Positions 1 through 11,579 of a stretch of 64,000 nt of DNA are shown one piece after another. The position numbers were made by a program, and so were the translations under genes. Source of the stretch: Anthonomus grandis grandis. Taxonomy: Eukaryota > Arthropoda > Insecta > Coleoptera > Curculionidae. The stretch spans positions 12,848,938 to 12,912,937 of the forward strand of contig NC_065555.1 in NCBI RefSeq assembly GCF_022605725.1, in the 5' to 3' direction. The notes under the pieces are model-generated. The model made no database searches. It was given only the letters and a program-made list of their open reading frames with translations, and was not told the origin of the DNA. How positions within the stretch are numbered: position 1 is the first letter of the stretch; each line of letters starts with the position of its first letter.

Positions 1-720
1 AGCTCGAACTCGAATTCCGTGTTTTGAATAAAATTGAGGATAACACTACTCTTAGCGTAAGATCTATTGCAACTCAGGACAATATTTCGAAAAATGCTCA
101 TGTTCATAAAAATTTACAAGAGCAACTCCTACATCAATTTCAATATCAAAAGGTTCAAGCTTTAAACCCTGAAGATCCAGTGGGGCTCGACTTAATTTTT
201 GTAGGACCATTAGAAACCTTCATAATCGTAAATAAAATTTCATACGTTTTATTCTCTTCACCGATAAAGCTGGCTTTGGACCTAATGGTTTAATAAACCT
301 TCATAATGAACATTATTGGTGCGACGAAAACCCTCATATAGTTATAGAATAACGTTTTCAGAATAAATTTTCCCTCAAGGTGTGGGCCGGTATTGTCGAC
401 GATTATTTAATACGGCCATATTTTTTCCCGCAAATGCTAAATGGTGTGGTCTACTTAATCTTTTTAAAAAATTAGCTGCTCAATCTACTAGATGATGTTC
501 CTCTTCAAATAAGGCGTCAAATGTGGCTGCTTCGAGACAGCGCTTTACCCCATTTCAATGGACAGTATAGAGAGAACATCAAAATTTTCCTGAAAAATAG
601 ATTTGTGCAATGGCCTCCCAGATCGCCAGATCTAAACGCTATGGAATTTTTCTTTTGGGGTTACCTAAAATCTCTCGTTTACAAGGTTCTTATAAATAAC
701 CGTAAATAGCTAAGATAACA
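1..720 (+). pseudogene. IS630/Tc1/mariner-superfamily transposase remnant (C-terminal part)
   Basis: A decayed DNA transposase of the insect IS630-like type whose N-terminal helix-turn-helix is usually labelled DUF4817. It is truncated at the window edge and broken by stops and frameshifts. Visible pieces in order are a helix-turn-helix stretch (SIATQDNISKN, about 60-110), LKVWAGIVDDYLIRPYFFP (about 374-433), RDSALPHF (about 533-552, holding the second catalytic Asp) and WPPRSPDLNAMEFFFWGYLK (about 611-670). Family members normally read LDFFLWG in the last motif, so the third catalytic Asp appears to have become Glu. The first catalytic motif is not recognisable. The copy cannot encode an active enzyme. 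Family placement is by motif recognition only. Confidence 0.75.
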
Positions 721-1190
721 GATTATTGACAATTGTGAAATAATTAAACAGAAAGGATGCATATTCTCTAAGATTCTTTAGAACTTCCAAAGAAGAATTA
801 ATTTATGTATTGAAATGAAAAGGCAACATTTCGAATTTTTTTTATGAAAGTATTGCTTTAAAATTAAATTAGGTGTGTTATTGTAAATAGTAATTTTTTT
901 TAACAAATTACCGTCTAACAATGTATATTTTTAAGGATTGCTGTGTTAATTTTAAAAATACGAATTTTCAATTATTAAAGGTACGGTTAATGTTTAAAGT
1001 CGTTTTTCTCGGAAACCGTTAATTCTACGATGATGCAACAAGAGCACCTTTTTAAAAGATATTTTGATGCTCTTTGACACTAATTTGACAATCAAATTTA
1101 TAAAAAGATTAAAACAAAAAAGTTATTTCCCTAAGATGAAGGACAGCTGAAGACTTTTGTCATTGACAACTAGCGTCAAATTAATAAGGG
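721..1190 (+). other. probable 3' noncoding end of the 1-720 transposon
   Basis: AT-rich sequence with no reading frame. The stretch near 1000-1080 (a TTTTTCTCGGAAACCGTTAA block, then GCACCTTTTTAAAAG and GATGCTCTTTGAC) resembles the noncoding tail often found after the transposase in this insect IS630-type family. The outer inverted repeat cannot be paired because the left end lies outside the window. Confidence 0.35.
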
Positions 1191-1454
1191 TAAATACAAA
1201 GAGATACTAGCATGCTTGCAAAATTTGGCAAAAATCAGTACACTAGAAAAAAAGTTATTAAAAAAAAATTAGAAAAAATTTTTTTACCCTGTATTTTCCT
1301 TAATTTTTATTTTTTCGAAAAAATTATAGAGAAGTTTGTTACATTAATTTTCCATGTAGAATTGTCCATCGAAATCTATCTATATATGATGACATTTACT
1401 ATTTTTATTATTGCTTTAAAACCCAGGTATTAAAAATTCTGTATTTTAACATAT

Positions 1455-1482
1455 TAAGGCATAACTTAATAGGATATGACAG
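1455..1482 (+). repeat. single arm of a short hairpin repeat (matches 9123-9215)
   Basis: The motif AGGCATAACTTAA followed by a GGATATGAC-like block matches both arms of the 93-bp hairpin at 9123-9215 with about 85% identity by eye. It is a lone arm here, with no partner within 100 bp. It probably marks a decayed copy of the same small inverted-repeat element. The flanking 1191-1600 is AT-rich and shows nothing else. Confidence 0.4.
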
Positions 1483-1639
1483 TCAGCTTCTTATATGTTC
1501 TACGAAATGAATTATGGTACATTGCTGGTCATTTACTATATTTAGGAGGTATCTGGGTACACCCAAAAATCTATAAAATGAGTCTTAACTAATTTCAATT
1601 AATAAGTACCTCGTAATTTGTAATAATATACATAAATGG

Positions 1640-2100
1640 TGGCCTAAATCGCGTCCTCCGTTCCCGGGCAAAATCAATACGATAAAACGCGTGAGCGGGT
1701 CAAATCGGACCGAAACGAAACAGCCCGGCATTATTTTATCGGTCGTGCCTAGGAAAGTCGCTTTCGCTTCGACTGACAATATTCCCTGACAAACGGAAGT
1801 GGAAATGTGGCAACGTAGTGCTCGACCGACTAGCCGAGGCGGTTTTTATGAATGGGGCCGCCATCATGAATGAATGGAAGTGATGCGGGGCGAGGGGGCG
1901 GCAAAGGAACGGTGACGCGCGGGCGGCGTGCATTCAAGGAAGCCAGTGGCGCGGTGGTGGGAGGGGCGGCGCCGTTCATTCAAGCAAATTGTGAATTAAC
2001 GGCGATCCTTGGGTTTATCTCGCGAAATTTCGGTGTTGGTCGATGATTTTATCTGGTTTTGGTGGGACGTGTGCATGTACGTGCGGGGAGAAAACATTTG
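1640..2100. promoter_or_regulatory. GC-rich, CpG-rich island (possible promoter or 5' exon region)
   Basis: Base composition rises sharply here against AT-rich surroundings, with many CpG dinucleotides (for example gacgcgcgggcggcgtgc near 1913-1930). Overlapping short frames on the minus strand (1585-1779, 1736-1933, 2049-2240) look like by-products of the composition: none shows a recognisable domain. The island could be a promoter or first exon of a host gene, or the GC-rich 5' end of a retroelement. No core promoter element or splice pair can be fixed with confidence. Confidence 0.4.
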
Positions 2101-2249
2101 TAATTTCTCCATGTGGAACACATGTATGAAGCTTCTATCAAATCAGTGAAAATCAAAATCGTATGTCGGCCATCTTGCTTGGCAAAATTGAGAGGAGCTG
2201 ACAGAAATGACGTTGTGGACATTGACTGATAGAACATCATTTGTCATAT

Positions 2250-3650
2250 CATTCGAGTGTGTTTTTCATTTCAATGAATGCTGGTAGCATGGGTGGGATT
2301 GTTTTAAGGATGCTATTTTCAAGCAACAACTTTTTTTACTAAAAAGTTATTTTTCAATATCGGGAGTAATGTTTTAACTGATTTGCTGCAATTCCAGGTA
2401 TCCGGTAAGAAAATGTGATGTTATTTATTACTGTTATTTTTTTTGTATTGTCAATATAGTCTGTAATAAAATCAAATTCATAGGTAGGATATAGGTAGGA
2501 CATAGGTATAGAGACTAAGAGAGCTGAGTATCTAGAAAAGATCAGAGTGAATGTTTTTGTTATTACTTGTAAGTTTAATTGTTATTTTCTGTAGGCATTT
2601 GTCTTTCAACTAAGTTTTTTTAATATAATAGAATAAGAACTTTTTAGTTTTTAAAATATGTTTAATTTAAGGAAACAAAAAGAAGTGAATATTGAACAAA
2701 GATAATTCATTCAGCAGTGAAATTTATAATTCTTTTTTACAAAGAAGATTATTATAAATTTTTTATAGAATATTTAATTTAGGTGTAGTTATTTAATAGT
2801 TTTTGTATGTGTTTGTGTGTATTTTTGTATATATTTTTTTGCCCTTTCTGTCTGCGTCTGGCATGTTTTATTTTTAAATTATTTTTAGTAATATAGATTA
2901 TATATTTTTTTACTTGTATAGGTTTACTACACGGATATTAGTACTTATGTTGTTAGTCTTAAGTATTATTAGAAAACATTACCTTAATTGTCTGCTAGCT
3001 GAACTATGTACTTCACAAAATGTTCTTTTTTTCTTTGTGTTACAATGTGGAAGACTAGAATCTGCACTGTATTAATTTGAATTTGTCGGCTTTTATTTGC
3101 ATATAAAGTTTTACATTTTAGTTCTAAATATTTTATGTATTGTATTTTTGCAAATAAAAAAATATTTATAATTAATATATTATTATCCTCTATAGAATCT
3201 GTCTATGTTAGTAAAAAATAGGGATATAATTAGCCAAACTAATGGAAATGTCTTTACATGTATGAGAAGAAAATAATACAAAAATCTTGACAATATATTC
3301 TATTCTGTCTGGGTTGCCATAGTTTACTGCCAACAAAATACTTTTAAACATTTTTAGGTTAATTCTAATTTATATATCTGTTATAATGAATATTATGTAT
3401 ATAATTTTAAGTAATTATTTTTCAAAAATATTAAATAATAAATGTATTAAAAAAAATCTTTGTTTTATTTCCATTTTGAAATTGGTGATATGTTGTACAC
3501 TATTGTTCACTGACTATTGCAGTACATTACCTCATTTAGATATGTAAAATAAAGCTAAAGAGTTTTATTTTATCCTGATTCATATCTAATGCTAACACTC
3601 AGTCAAAACGTAATCTTTTTGATTTGGTTGTTTGCTTGATTAAATAATAA
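2250..3650. other. AT-rich tract without recognisable gene
   Basis: No reading frame of note on either strand, no tandem array, and no inverted repeat large enough to call. The TATA-, AAATA- and TTTT-rich runs are ordinary for this genome. Confidence 0.6.
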
Positions 3651-3947
3651 AATTATAAGATTTCCTATTAAACGAAATTTAAAATTTCCCGCCCTAATTT
3701 GACCACGCCTTTCTACCATTTTAACTGGTCCAATAAGGTACGTGAAACTGTCAAGTTAGTTACAAAAGTTTCCATTGCCAAGCGAGACGCTAGCAGATTT
3801 GTCAGAACAATTTCGATCAGTTTATATGCAACCAGCACTTCTCTATATGTTCGTATTTTGTGATGTGGAATAACATTAAATTCTTTTAAAAAACTTTAAA
3901 TTACAGGCTGGAGCTTTTTTATCACTAACCAAAACTCTTTATTTTAT

Positions 3948-3992
3948 TCTTGACACGTGTTTCGCTAACTATGATAGGATTAAAAGAGAGAA
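3948..3992 (-). ncRNA. degraded hammerhead-like motif
   Basis: Read on the minus strand this gives an altered CTGATGA box (CTATCA), then TAGTTAG, then CGAAACACGTGTC. GAAA followed by palindromic ACACGTGT is the same arrangement as in the motif at 58501-58536. The first core box is mutated, so it should not cleave. Probably a fossil of a Penelope-type terminal repeat. Confidence 0.35.
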
Positions 3993-4259
3993 AAATTTTG
4001 ATTTAAGTATCACACCCCATTTAGCACAGGACATCTTCATATCACACCGGTGATTTTAATGTTGACTTTCTTAAACCCCTTAAACTATTCGTCTAAGTCA
4101 AGTTGTCTTATAAACATATTAGTAATTAAATAATTGCAGAACCTATCCGATTTTACTTGCTTGATTAATTCTTGTAGCCTATGAGACATGATAATAACCA
4201 GTAGAGTGCTCTCCGTTAAAAGTTCAACACAATTCCACTTTTAAGTGTGATTATTGTCT

Positions 4260-5317
4260 TATTTATGATATTTTTAATCTTCGTACAGCAAAAACTAAAG
4301 CCAAGTATTTTAAATCTTGAGACTACAATAATATTTCTAATAATCGAGGTGCCTTTGCCTTTTACCATGTCATACCTTTACTCCATGGTTAAGCGATATT
4401 ATTAAACTACTTATAAAACTAAGAGACAAAGCACATAAGAAATATTTTAAAACTTAAAGTGGTAATTGTCCCCAGAACTATCGTAATTTAAAAAAATTTT
4501 ACTCAACACGTTATCATACGTGAGAAAAATACCTATTTTGGGAAAGGCCTTTTGGGATACAGTGAAAAACTTAAATAATATACGAAGACAAAATTATTAC
4601 AACATGCAGCATAATTTGCAGCAAATATACTCAATGACTTTTTTGCTACTTCTAATAAATTGAATGACACTACTTGCGAAGAAAAAAAATCCTTTTATCA
4701 AAATAGCGAAGCTTTCAATTTCCCCAATTTACTAAATTTTAATCTTATAGGTGAGATTGCTTTAAAAGATAGTATAGCTTCAATTGACACTAATTCAGTA
4801 GGCTATGATAAATTATTAATAAGAGATGTAATAACTTGTTTCTATAATAAACCTCTTTTCAATATTACTAATTCCTGTATTTGAAAAAAATAATTTACAG
4901 GTTTATGGAAATGAGCTATTATTAAACCATTTGCAAAAGTCGTAAACTCCAAAGAAGTTTACGCCTTATTAGTATTTTACTTGTTTTATCTAAGGTTCTA
5001 GAGAGACACATGTATAATCAAATAATCGCTTTATTTTCGAATTTTTATAAAATTATACTTGATTGTTAATTCGGGTTTGGAAAACAGTTTAGTACAACCA
5101 CTTGTCTTGTAGATCTTATAAATATCAGGCACTATAAAGAACAAAAACAATTAGCAACTCTATGTTTACTCGATTCTAGTAATGCATTTCATATTCTAAA
5201 TCATAATATGCTGCTAGCTTAATTAAATTTCTTAGATCTTTTTAATACTACAGTTGCTTTTCTAAAATCCTATCTGACCAGCAGGCTTCAATGCGTGAAA
5301 CTCATACTCGCCTCTTA
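4260..5317 (+). pseudogene. non-LTR retrotransposon RT remnant, 5' portion (CR1/Jockey-like)
   Basis: A reverse transcriptase remnant of a LINE-type element. The piece at 4660-4884 resembles the linker and first RT block (SVGYDKLLIRDVITC). After a gap the frame resumes near 5069 with GFGKQFSTTTCLVDL, LLDSSNAFHILNHNMLLA and FLKSYLTSRLQCVKL, which match the conserved RT order GFR..STTTALL, LLDYSKAFDTINH and F.SYL..R.Q.V. Several stops and frameshifts are present. The frame stops abruptly at 5317, where a mariner element is inserted, and resumes at 6596. The assignment as non-LTR RT is firm; the exact clade is not. Confidence 0.75.
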
Positions 5318-5319
5318 TA

Positions 5320-5350
5320 CGAGGGCGGGTCAATAAGTCCGTGACTTTTT
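5320..5350 (+). repeat. mariner left TIR
   Basis: Starts CGAGGGCGGGTCAATAAG immediately after TA. It matches the reverse complement of 6563-6593 except at two positions. Confidence 0.93.
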
Positions 5351-5481
5351 AAATTTCCCGCCCTTTAATGGAAATGGCAACTCTGCGCCTGTCAGTTGAC
5401 GCCTGTCAAAGTTTGAGCTGCGTCATTTAGTTTGTGTTTGACAGCTGTTGATAGCAGACTACCACTCGTTTTGAGAAGAAA

Positions 5482-6528
5482 ATGGAAAAAAGTGAATTGC
5501 GTGTGCTCATTAAGCATTATTTTTTACGGAAAAAACCATCACTCAAACCAAGGCTAAGCTTGATAAATATTATAGGGACTCTGCACCATCCATTTCCATG
5601 GGAAAGAAGTGGTTTACTGAATTTCGATGTGGCCGTACAAGCACGGAAGATGCCGAACGTTCTGGACGCCCAGTCGAGGTCTCTACATCCAAAACAATCG
5701 AAAAAATTCACGATATGGTTTTAGACGATCGGAGATTGAAAGTGAGAGAGATTGTGGAAGCCATAGGCATCTCACATGGTTCAGTAGTTTCAATTTTGAA
5801 TGATCATTTGGGTATGAGAAAGCTTTCCGCAAAATGGGTGCCGCGTTTGCTTACAATCGACCACAAACGCAACCGTGTGACAATTTCCCAGAAGTGTTTG
5901 GCGTTATTCAACCCCAATATGGACGAATTTTTGCGTCGTTTCGTCACCGTGGACGAAACGTGGATCCACCACAACACGCCGGAGACCAAACAGCAGTCAA
6001 AACAGTGGATTTCACGGGGTGAATCAGCGTCCAAGAATGCAAAGGTGGGATTGTCACCCATTAAATTCACGGCGACCGTTTTTTGGGATGCACGCAGTAT
6101 AATCCATATTGACTATCTTCAAAAGGGGAAAACAATCAATGGAGAATATTGTACCAACTTATTGGATAGATTCAATGAGGAACTGAAAGAAAAAAACCAC
6201 ATTTGGCAAAAAAAAAGTTCTTTTCCACCAGGACAATGCAAGGGTCCACACATGTGCAGTTTCCATGGCAAAAATCCATGAATTAGGTTACGAATTACTT
6301 CCTCATCCACCCTATTCTCCAGATTTAGCCCCCAGTGACTATTTTCTATTCTTAAACTTAAAGAAATGGCTCGGCGGAAAAAAATTTGACTCCAACGACA
6401 AAATCATCTCTCAAACAAATGCCTATTTTGATGACCTCGACAAATCATATTTTTCCGAAGGGATAAATAAATTGGAGAAACGTTGGACTAAGTGTATAGA
6501 ACTCAAAGGAGACTATGTTGAAAAATAA
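5482..6528 (+). pseudogene. mariner DD34D transposase, broken by two frameshifts
   Basis: Cut-and-paste transposase of mariner type. The start MEKSELRVLIKHYFLR at 5482 is typical. The frame then shifts near 5530, where an A-run appears one base short, and continues in the third frame through GRTSTEDAERSGRPVEVS, ISHGSVVSILNDHLGMRK and WVPRLL to 6281. A second shift near 6210 returns to the first frame, which ends at the TAA at 6526-6528. Catalytic residues are all present: Asp in VTVDETWIHH, Asp in FHQDNA, and Asp in SPDLAPSDY, with 34 residues between the last two (DD34D). No other stops occur. It is an inactive but well-preserved copy, likely still recognisable by related transposases through its TIRs. 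Confidence 0.92.
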
Positions 6529-6562
6529 AATAACTTTTTATATAAAAACCTGTCTTTTATCC

Positions 6563-6593
6563 AAAAAGTCACGGTCTTATTGACCCGCCCCCG
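6563..6593 (-). repeat. mariner right TIR
   Basis: Ends ...CTTATTGACCCGCCCCCG followed by TA, the inverted partner of 5320-5350. Confidence 0.93.
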
Positions 6594-6595
6594 TA

Positions 6596-7440
6596 TTTAA
6601 AATCTAAATTTATTTCTGTTACTACTAAGGTACCTCAGGAATCTCTATTAGGACCCTTATTATGGTCATTATAGGTAGCTGATACGAAAAAAATATAACT
6701 CATAGAAAACTATATACGTAGTAAAAAATTTCAAATATATGGTAAGGCTCATAATTTAAAACTAAGCTCTTTAAAATAATGTCTTTTATTTCTAGGATCC
6801 AATAGAACATAGAACAGGTTTCTCAAAACTGTGTGGTTAAAATAGATAATACAGTGGTACCTGTGGTTAATGAAGCAAATAGTTTGAGTATTATTTTTGA
6901 TAATACTTTGTCCCTTTTAGCCCACATACACATAAAAATGCCAGTGCTTTCATGCACTTAAAACATTTAAATAATCTAAAGCGTCACTTACCGACTAAAA
7001 CCAAGTATTTTTTATGCAACTCTTTAATATTATCATTGTTCGATTTTAGTGATGTAATCTACAATAACGCAATTACATCTGCAATTCAAATCTTCTATCA
7101 AAAAGTGCAAAATTCCTAAATGCGTTTTTCCATTAACATATGCTACAGAGGTCTCTTTTATAATGCAGAATTTTAAAGATAGAAAAGAAAGATAGAAGAA
7201 AGAAAAACACATAGAATAGAGTGAAACATTCTCATTCTGATTTGTGGGTTTAAAATGTGCTATAATACATTTTATCAAACTTTATAACAAAAGGCAGACT
7301 AAACTTTTTATGTTAAAGACTCAATGCTATCGGTCCAATTGTCATTTTCGTTGGCTACATTTATATATTTATTATAATTTCTTTTCGTACAGCCTTGTAG
7401 GTTGACACATGTGGCAAATTAACTTCTTTGAATTTGAATT
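6596..7440 (+). pseudogene. non-LTR RT remnant, 3' portion (continues 4260-5317)
   Basis: Resumes the RT interrupted by the mariner. KFISVTTKVPQESLLGPLLW (about 6608-6667) is the conserved VPQGS.LGP.LF block. VADT near 6678 is what remains of the A/Y-x-DD catalytic box. Near 7000-7150 there is a stretch like LCNSLILSLFDFSDVIYNNA, equivalent to the DSLVLS..DY.D.VYGP block in the minus-strand remnant at 48549-49045. Many stops and frameshifts. The two remnants may belong to related elements. Confidence 0.7.
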
Positions 7441-9122
7441 AATAATAAACAGAAAAATTGAATAAAATATACTTGGCATATGAATTTGAAAAAAAAAATG
7501 TGACACAAAATACAAATAATTGCCAATCAGCCAGCTATGTCTTTTCCAATAAAAAGTCCAATCAGGTCTTAACTGTAAAGTTTTTATATTTATCCAATAC
7601 GACAAAAGATATTTTCCATATTGGATACGTTTATTTAAGGCATTTGAGGTTTATTATATCATTAAAAATTTGAATACGTTTGCTCTAAATCCATACTTTT
7701 ACCTCCTTTTTAAATTTATTTATACTTTCGATTTCGCTTATCTAACCAGACATTTTATTATACAATCTTAGAGAACGATACTATAGTGCACGTTATCCAT
7801 GTATTTTCAACGCCATAGTTTCTATTTCTTGTATTTATTTTTATATAAGATTTTTAATATCTCGAAGCAGTACAGTTGATGTTTATCTAATAGCTGCCTT
7901 TCAAATATTAAACTATTAGTTAGGTAATTATTTTTTTTTACCATAAATGACTTTAATTATCCATTTTTGAACCATGGGTAAAGTTATTTATGCACTTCCC
8001 CTCATCTGATCAATCCATATGTTAAATTTAGTTTTAAACCCTCTAATCTTAGTTGTAATAGCTCTAATATAAACATCTCAATTTAACTGACTATCTATGT
8101 GACCACCTAGATACCCTTAGTTTTAGGAATTTTCTGTCGCCCAATTTTATAATATCTGGCAATAACAATTTTGACTTGTAAGAGTGGAATCAAAAATACA
8201 ATAAAATATACGTTTACATCACTGAAACATCTATTCATAAAAATTGATATATCCATAATTAAAATAATTATTTAAGTTATTTTCTGTCTCTTGCAGATCT
8301 GATTTAATTTACCTCATTGTAATAAGAAACTAATTATTTTTATTAATATTAGAAAATATAAGACTCAATGTCTCATATATGTAGTATGTGTGTTTCTGGC
8401 ATAGATTATTTTAATAATCTGGGAGATCTTATTGGGCTGTTTTTAATATATTTAAATATGCATGTTTTATTCATATTATATATTGTCTGAACCAGAAGTC
8501 TTTCATACAAAGCATAATTTTTCAAGGAATAATTAAATTATACTTAAAAGGGTTTTATTTCACTAAATGGTTTTTATTATCCAGCAATGTTATGTAATAT
8601 TTAAAAAATTTACGAGCCCTAAGAATATTCTAATGGAATAATAAGATCCAATATTTATTATTCTATCACATCAACGTTCTAAGATAAACGCAATTTTATA
8701 AAATAGAGTCCAGTCCTTCGAAATGCATATTGCAACAACAAGGTTTTTATTTGTTTGTGTACATTTTTAGCTATAACTTAAGAGCCTATTACAAAGCCTA
8801 AAACAAGTTAAGATGAATTCCTGAAGATATAATTCTGAGTTAAGACTTTGGAAAGTGAAAGAAGTAAAAGATAACAAGTATTTATATGATTTAACATTTT
8901 TAATTTACAAACTTTGCCTCCACCGGATCAGAATAATTTACGACCTTTAATGGTCTACTGCATCACATCTCTTTTTAAAAAATATATCTAATAACCAATA
9001 ATAATAAACTATATTTTATTAGCAAATTATGATGTTTTAACCTTTTTAATAAAACACGTGTAATAATATGCTGGAATACTATTAATTCTGAAAAATCTCT
9101 TCGTTTATGCTATAATAATAAA
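7441..9122. other. AT-rich tract without recognisable gene
   Basis: Short overlapping frames near 7372-7673 on both strands show no domain and are mutual shadows. Nothing else was identified. Confidence 0.55.
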
Positions 9123-9215
9123 TGCATAACTTAAACGGATATGACTTATCGTTTTACTAAATCTTATCGATAATTTCTATGATATTTTGTTTATCGTATC
9201 CATTTAAGTTATGCC
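9123..9215. repeat. 93-bp hairpin repeat, MITE-like
   Basis: Left arm begins TGCATAACTTAAACGGATAT (9123-9149) and the right arm (9189-9215) is its inverted partner, beginning on the minus strand GGCATAACTTAAATGGATAC. The central 40 bp are AT-rich. A single arm recurs at 1455-1482. The size fits a very small foldback element; no coding capacity. Confidence 0.6.
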
Positions 9216-10140
9216 TAGAAATGATATATGAAGGTTATAAAATACACATAATAGAAATATGAAAAAAACTAATATTTTAATTACTTGATAACTTAATAAC
9301 TTGATAGTTATATTTTAACTACTTAATATTTTAATTTCTTAAAATAAGTTTTTTATATTATATTTAATCGATCTTTTACTATCTTTTATTATTTTATTAT
9401 AAATATGTAAGACAACAGGTAATCTTAAAAATGTATATTTGTTGATCACAATTCCAATTGATCTAAAATATTAAGTCAGAAGTAGTATTTTTCTGGGAAG
9501 AGAAAGAATTCTAATTAAGATTTCACATTACAAATATTTTTTTTTTCACATTCACCGGAGTTTCAAATTTCGGAACATTTTCTCTGTTTTATTTAAATAC
9601 TTTGTAATGTAGAAATCCAAACTGACTCACCATTTCTAATTAGCGTATATTAGTCTATTTTCCTTGACAAATTTATGCACGCCGGTCTTCATATTAATAA
9701 CGAAAATACATAATTATTTTAATAGTACAAAATCCATATATTGATACTAGTCATTCACTACACCGATAAATATTAGCCTGCAACTATTCATTGGTTTAAC
9801 GTACAGCATTCCTCTATTCACCTAACTAGAAAATTACGTATTTTTATGTACGAATGTCCATTGTATTAATATTAATGTTTATTAATTCAACCTACTAGAA
9901 AACCTTAATTACCGATTAAATCACATTTATTTCTGATTAAAAACCAACTTACTATGACTCTGTTGCACTCTCTCGGTAGTTTCAGCATCCTCACATTCAC
10001 TCTCACACGTATTTTCCAACTTACGGTACTTCATTTTTTACCACCGGCCAAGCGAAGTTCCGTCATCAAGGTTCGTTCCAAATAAACTAAACCAAAAATT
10101 TCTATTTAGTGATATTAGGACACTTTGTTTATTTATCAAA
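9216..10140. other. AT-rich tract, slightly CpG-richer after 9960
   Basis: No gene recognised. From about 9960 to 10090 composition becomes less AT-rich and contains TTTTTTACCACCGG, a short block that also occurs near 61440. This is too little to define a repeat. Confidence 0.45.
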
Positions 10141-10141
10141 T

Positions 10142-10385
10142 AGCCATTAGCTAAACAGTATTTAATTACCGATGCTGGTAGGGTAACACCGGTAGCCAAA
10201 TATGAAGTACCCGATTACGTTAAGCCGATGTTAACGAGCACGAATAAAATTATTATTCAAGGAGCAAATAATTACGAAGACACCTTGAAAACTGTATTGA
10301 AAAGGATAACGTGGTTTAATCGTTTCAGTTTTAGTGAGTAAGGTTTTTGTTTATTTATAAATAAAATACTGTTATTGATTAGCTT
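10142..10385 (+). repeat. unassigned repeat, copy A, with a short open frame
   Basis: From about 10150 to 10341 one frame stays open and reads AKQYLITDAGRVTPVAKYEV, then DYVKPMLT, then NYEDTLKTVLKRIT before a stop. It has no ATG after the previous stop. The segment 10246-10376 recurs at 13560-13715 at about 70% identity, and the second copy keeps NYEDILKIVLNKIT in frame. I do not recognise the protein. It could be a fragment of an element ORF or chance openness. The composition is less AT-rich than the neighbours. Confidence 0.45.
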
Positions 10386-10771
10386 TAATTAATTGCTAGT
10401 GCTATAATTTGTTAGCGAAATTTCCCTTTCTAGTCCTTTTTTATGAATTATTAACAATATGCAGGCCTAATAACGTACCTCATTAAAAATATATAAATTT
10501 AATAATTTTTTAATACTAAAGAACTATATTAGCTAACACTATGGACAGCATTTCAGCTATGGCTGAGTGCTGGAAATCAAAAAAAGCTGGTCCTAAGAAT
10601 TCCAATTTTTATAAATTGCTCAAAAACCTACTATAAGAAGAATATTATTATTTATGACTTTCTGAATTATTGATTCCGAATATCACTGAACTGTTTTAAT
10701 ATATTCGGGACGACGTTTCGATTTTTAATAAAAGCATCATCGAGACATTTAAAAAATTAGTTACGAAAGTA

Positions 10772-11085
10772 ATTTATGATTTATAATTGTTATTAACTAT
10801 TTAATTCTAGAATCGACAACAGTTGTTACAGTTTGACAAAAAAGTAGAGGTAAATTAAAAAAATTATACTTAAAGGTAAAAAATTAAATTAGGTTGAATA
10901 TATATTTACTTTTATATATACGAACCTTAGAGTCTGAATTTATGATTTATAATTGGCAATAAATATTTGATTCTAGAAACGCCAATAGTTATTATAGTTT
11001 GACAAAAAGAACTAGAGGTAAATTAAATATATGTATATTTACTTATACATATGTATTCGGATCATAGAGTCCATAGTTTAATGTA
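10772..11085. repeat. tandem duplication, two diverged units of about 167 and 145 bp
   Basis: Both units begin TTTATGATTTATAATTG (10772 and 10939). Each continues through TTTGATTCTAGAA-like, AGTTTGACAAAAA and AGAGGTAAATTAAA blocks to a closing AGAGTC block. Indels separate the units. No coding potential. Confidence 0.65.
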
Positions 11086-11579
11086 GAAAAAATGTCATGA
11101 GAAAACCTACTAACCATACTTTTGAATTGCTTAATACCTCCAATTTGAATTGTTTTTATCTTAAGTTTACTTCGATATTATTGATGTTTTGAATTAAAAA
11201 AGGTTTAAAAATGTTATCTCAATACATTTTAATTATACTAAATTTAAATTTAAGGGTCAACAAAATTTTCTTAATATTTTTTCACGTCTTAAAGTGTAAT
11301 TTTTTTTAATAATAGTTATAGATTTAAAAAATGCGTATTAAATATGTGGGTCAATTTATTATATTTTAGTTAAATTTTCAAGTTTCGTAATTTAATTTGA
11401 TTTTTTTTCCTTATTTTATTAAAAAAAATACACAAAAATTATAGGCATTATAAAGTAAAAGTATACTAAAGAAATTAAAAATTCGTCGAGCAACCAATTT
11501 CTTAGTAGTAAATCCTCTTTTTTTTGGTTTAATTTTCTTCTCAGTAATTTACCATAAGATAATTATTATACTCCTATAT

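Larger units (their letters stand above)
5320..6593 (+). mobile_element. mariner transposon, nearly complete, with TIRs and TA duplication
   Basis: A 1274-bp element bounded by 31-bp terminal inverted repeats (5320-5350 and 6563-6593, 29 of 31 matching by hand). It is flanked by the TA duplication typical of Tc1/mariner (5318-5319 and 6594-6595). Length, TIR size and a single transposase frame all fit the mariner family. It lies inside the RT remnant: reading across the empty site joins the RT motifs at 5290-5317 to those at 6605 onward. The host RT is far more decayed than the mariner, so the insertion is the younger event. Confidence 0.93.

Noticed and set aside
1585..2240. Minus-strand frames across the GC-rich island
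   Set aside because: Open only because stop codons are rare in GC-rich DNA; no domain, and mutually overlapping.
3678..3860. Similarity to 61280-61410 (TTTCCCGCC, then a TTCTCTATAT block)
   Set aside because: Only two short blocks match, with different spacing; not enough to define a repeat.
5517..6310. Minus-strand and alternative plus frames within the mariner
   Set aside because: Shadows of the transposase; the motif-bearing frames account for the whole element.
9995..10030. Apparent match to 12395-12430 (ATTTTCCA.CTTACGGTA)
   Set aside because: The second site reads as part of the RT remnant, so the match is probably coincidental.
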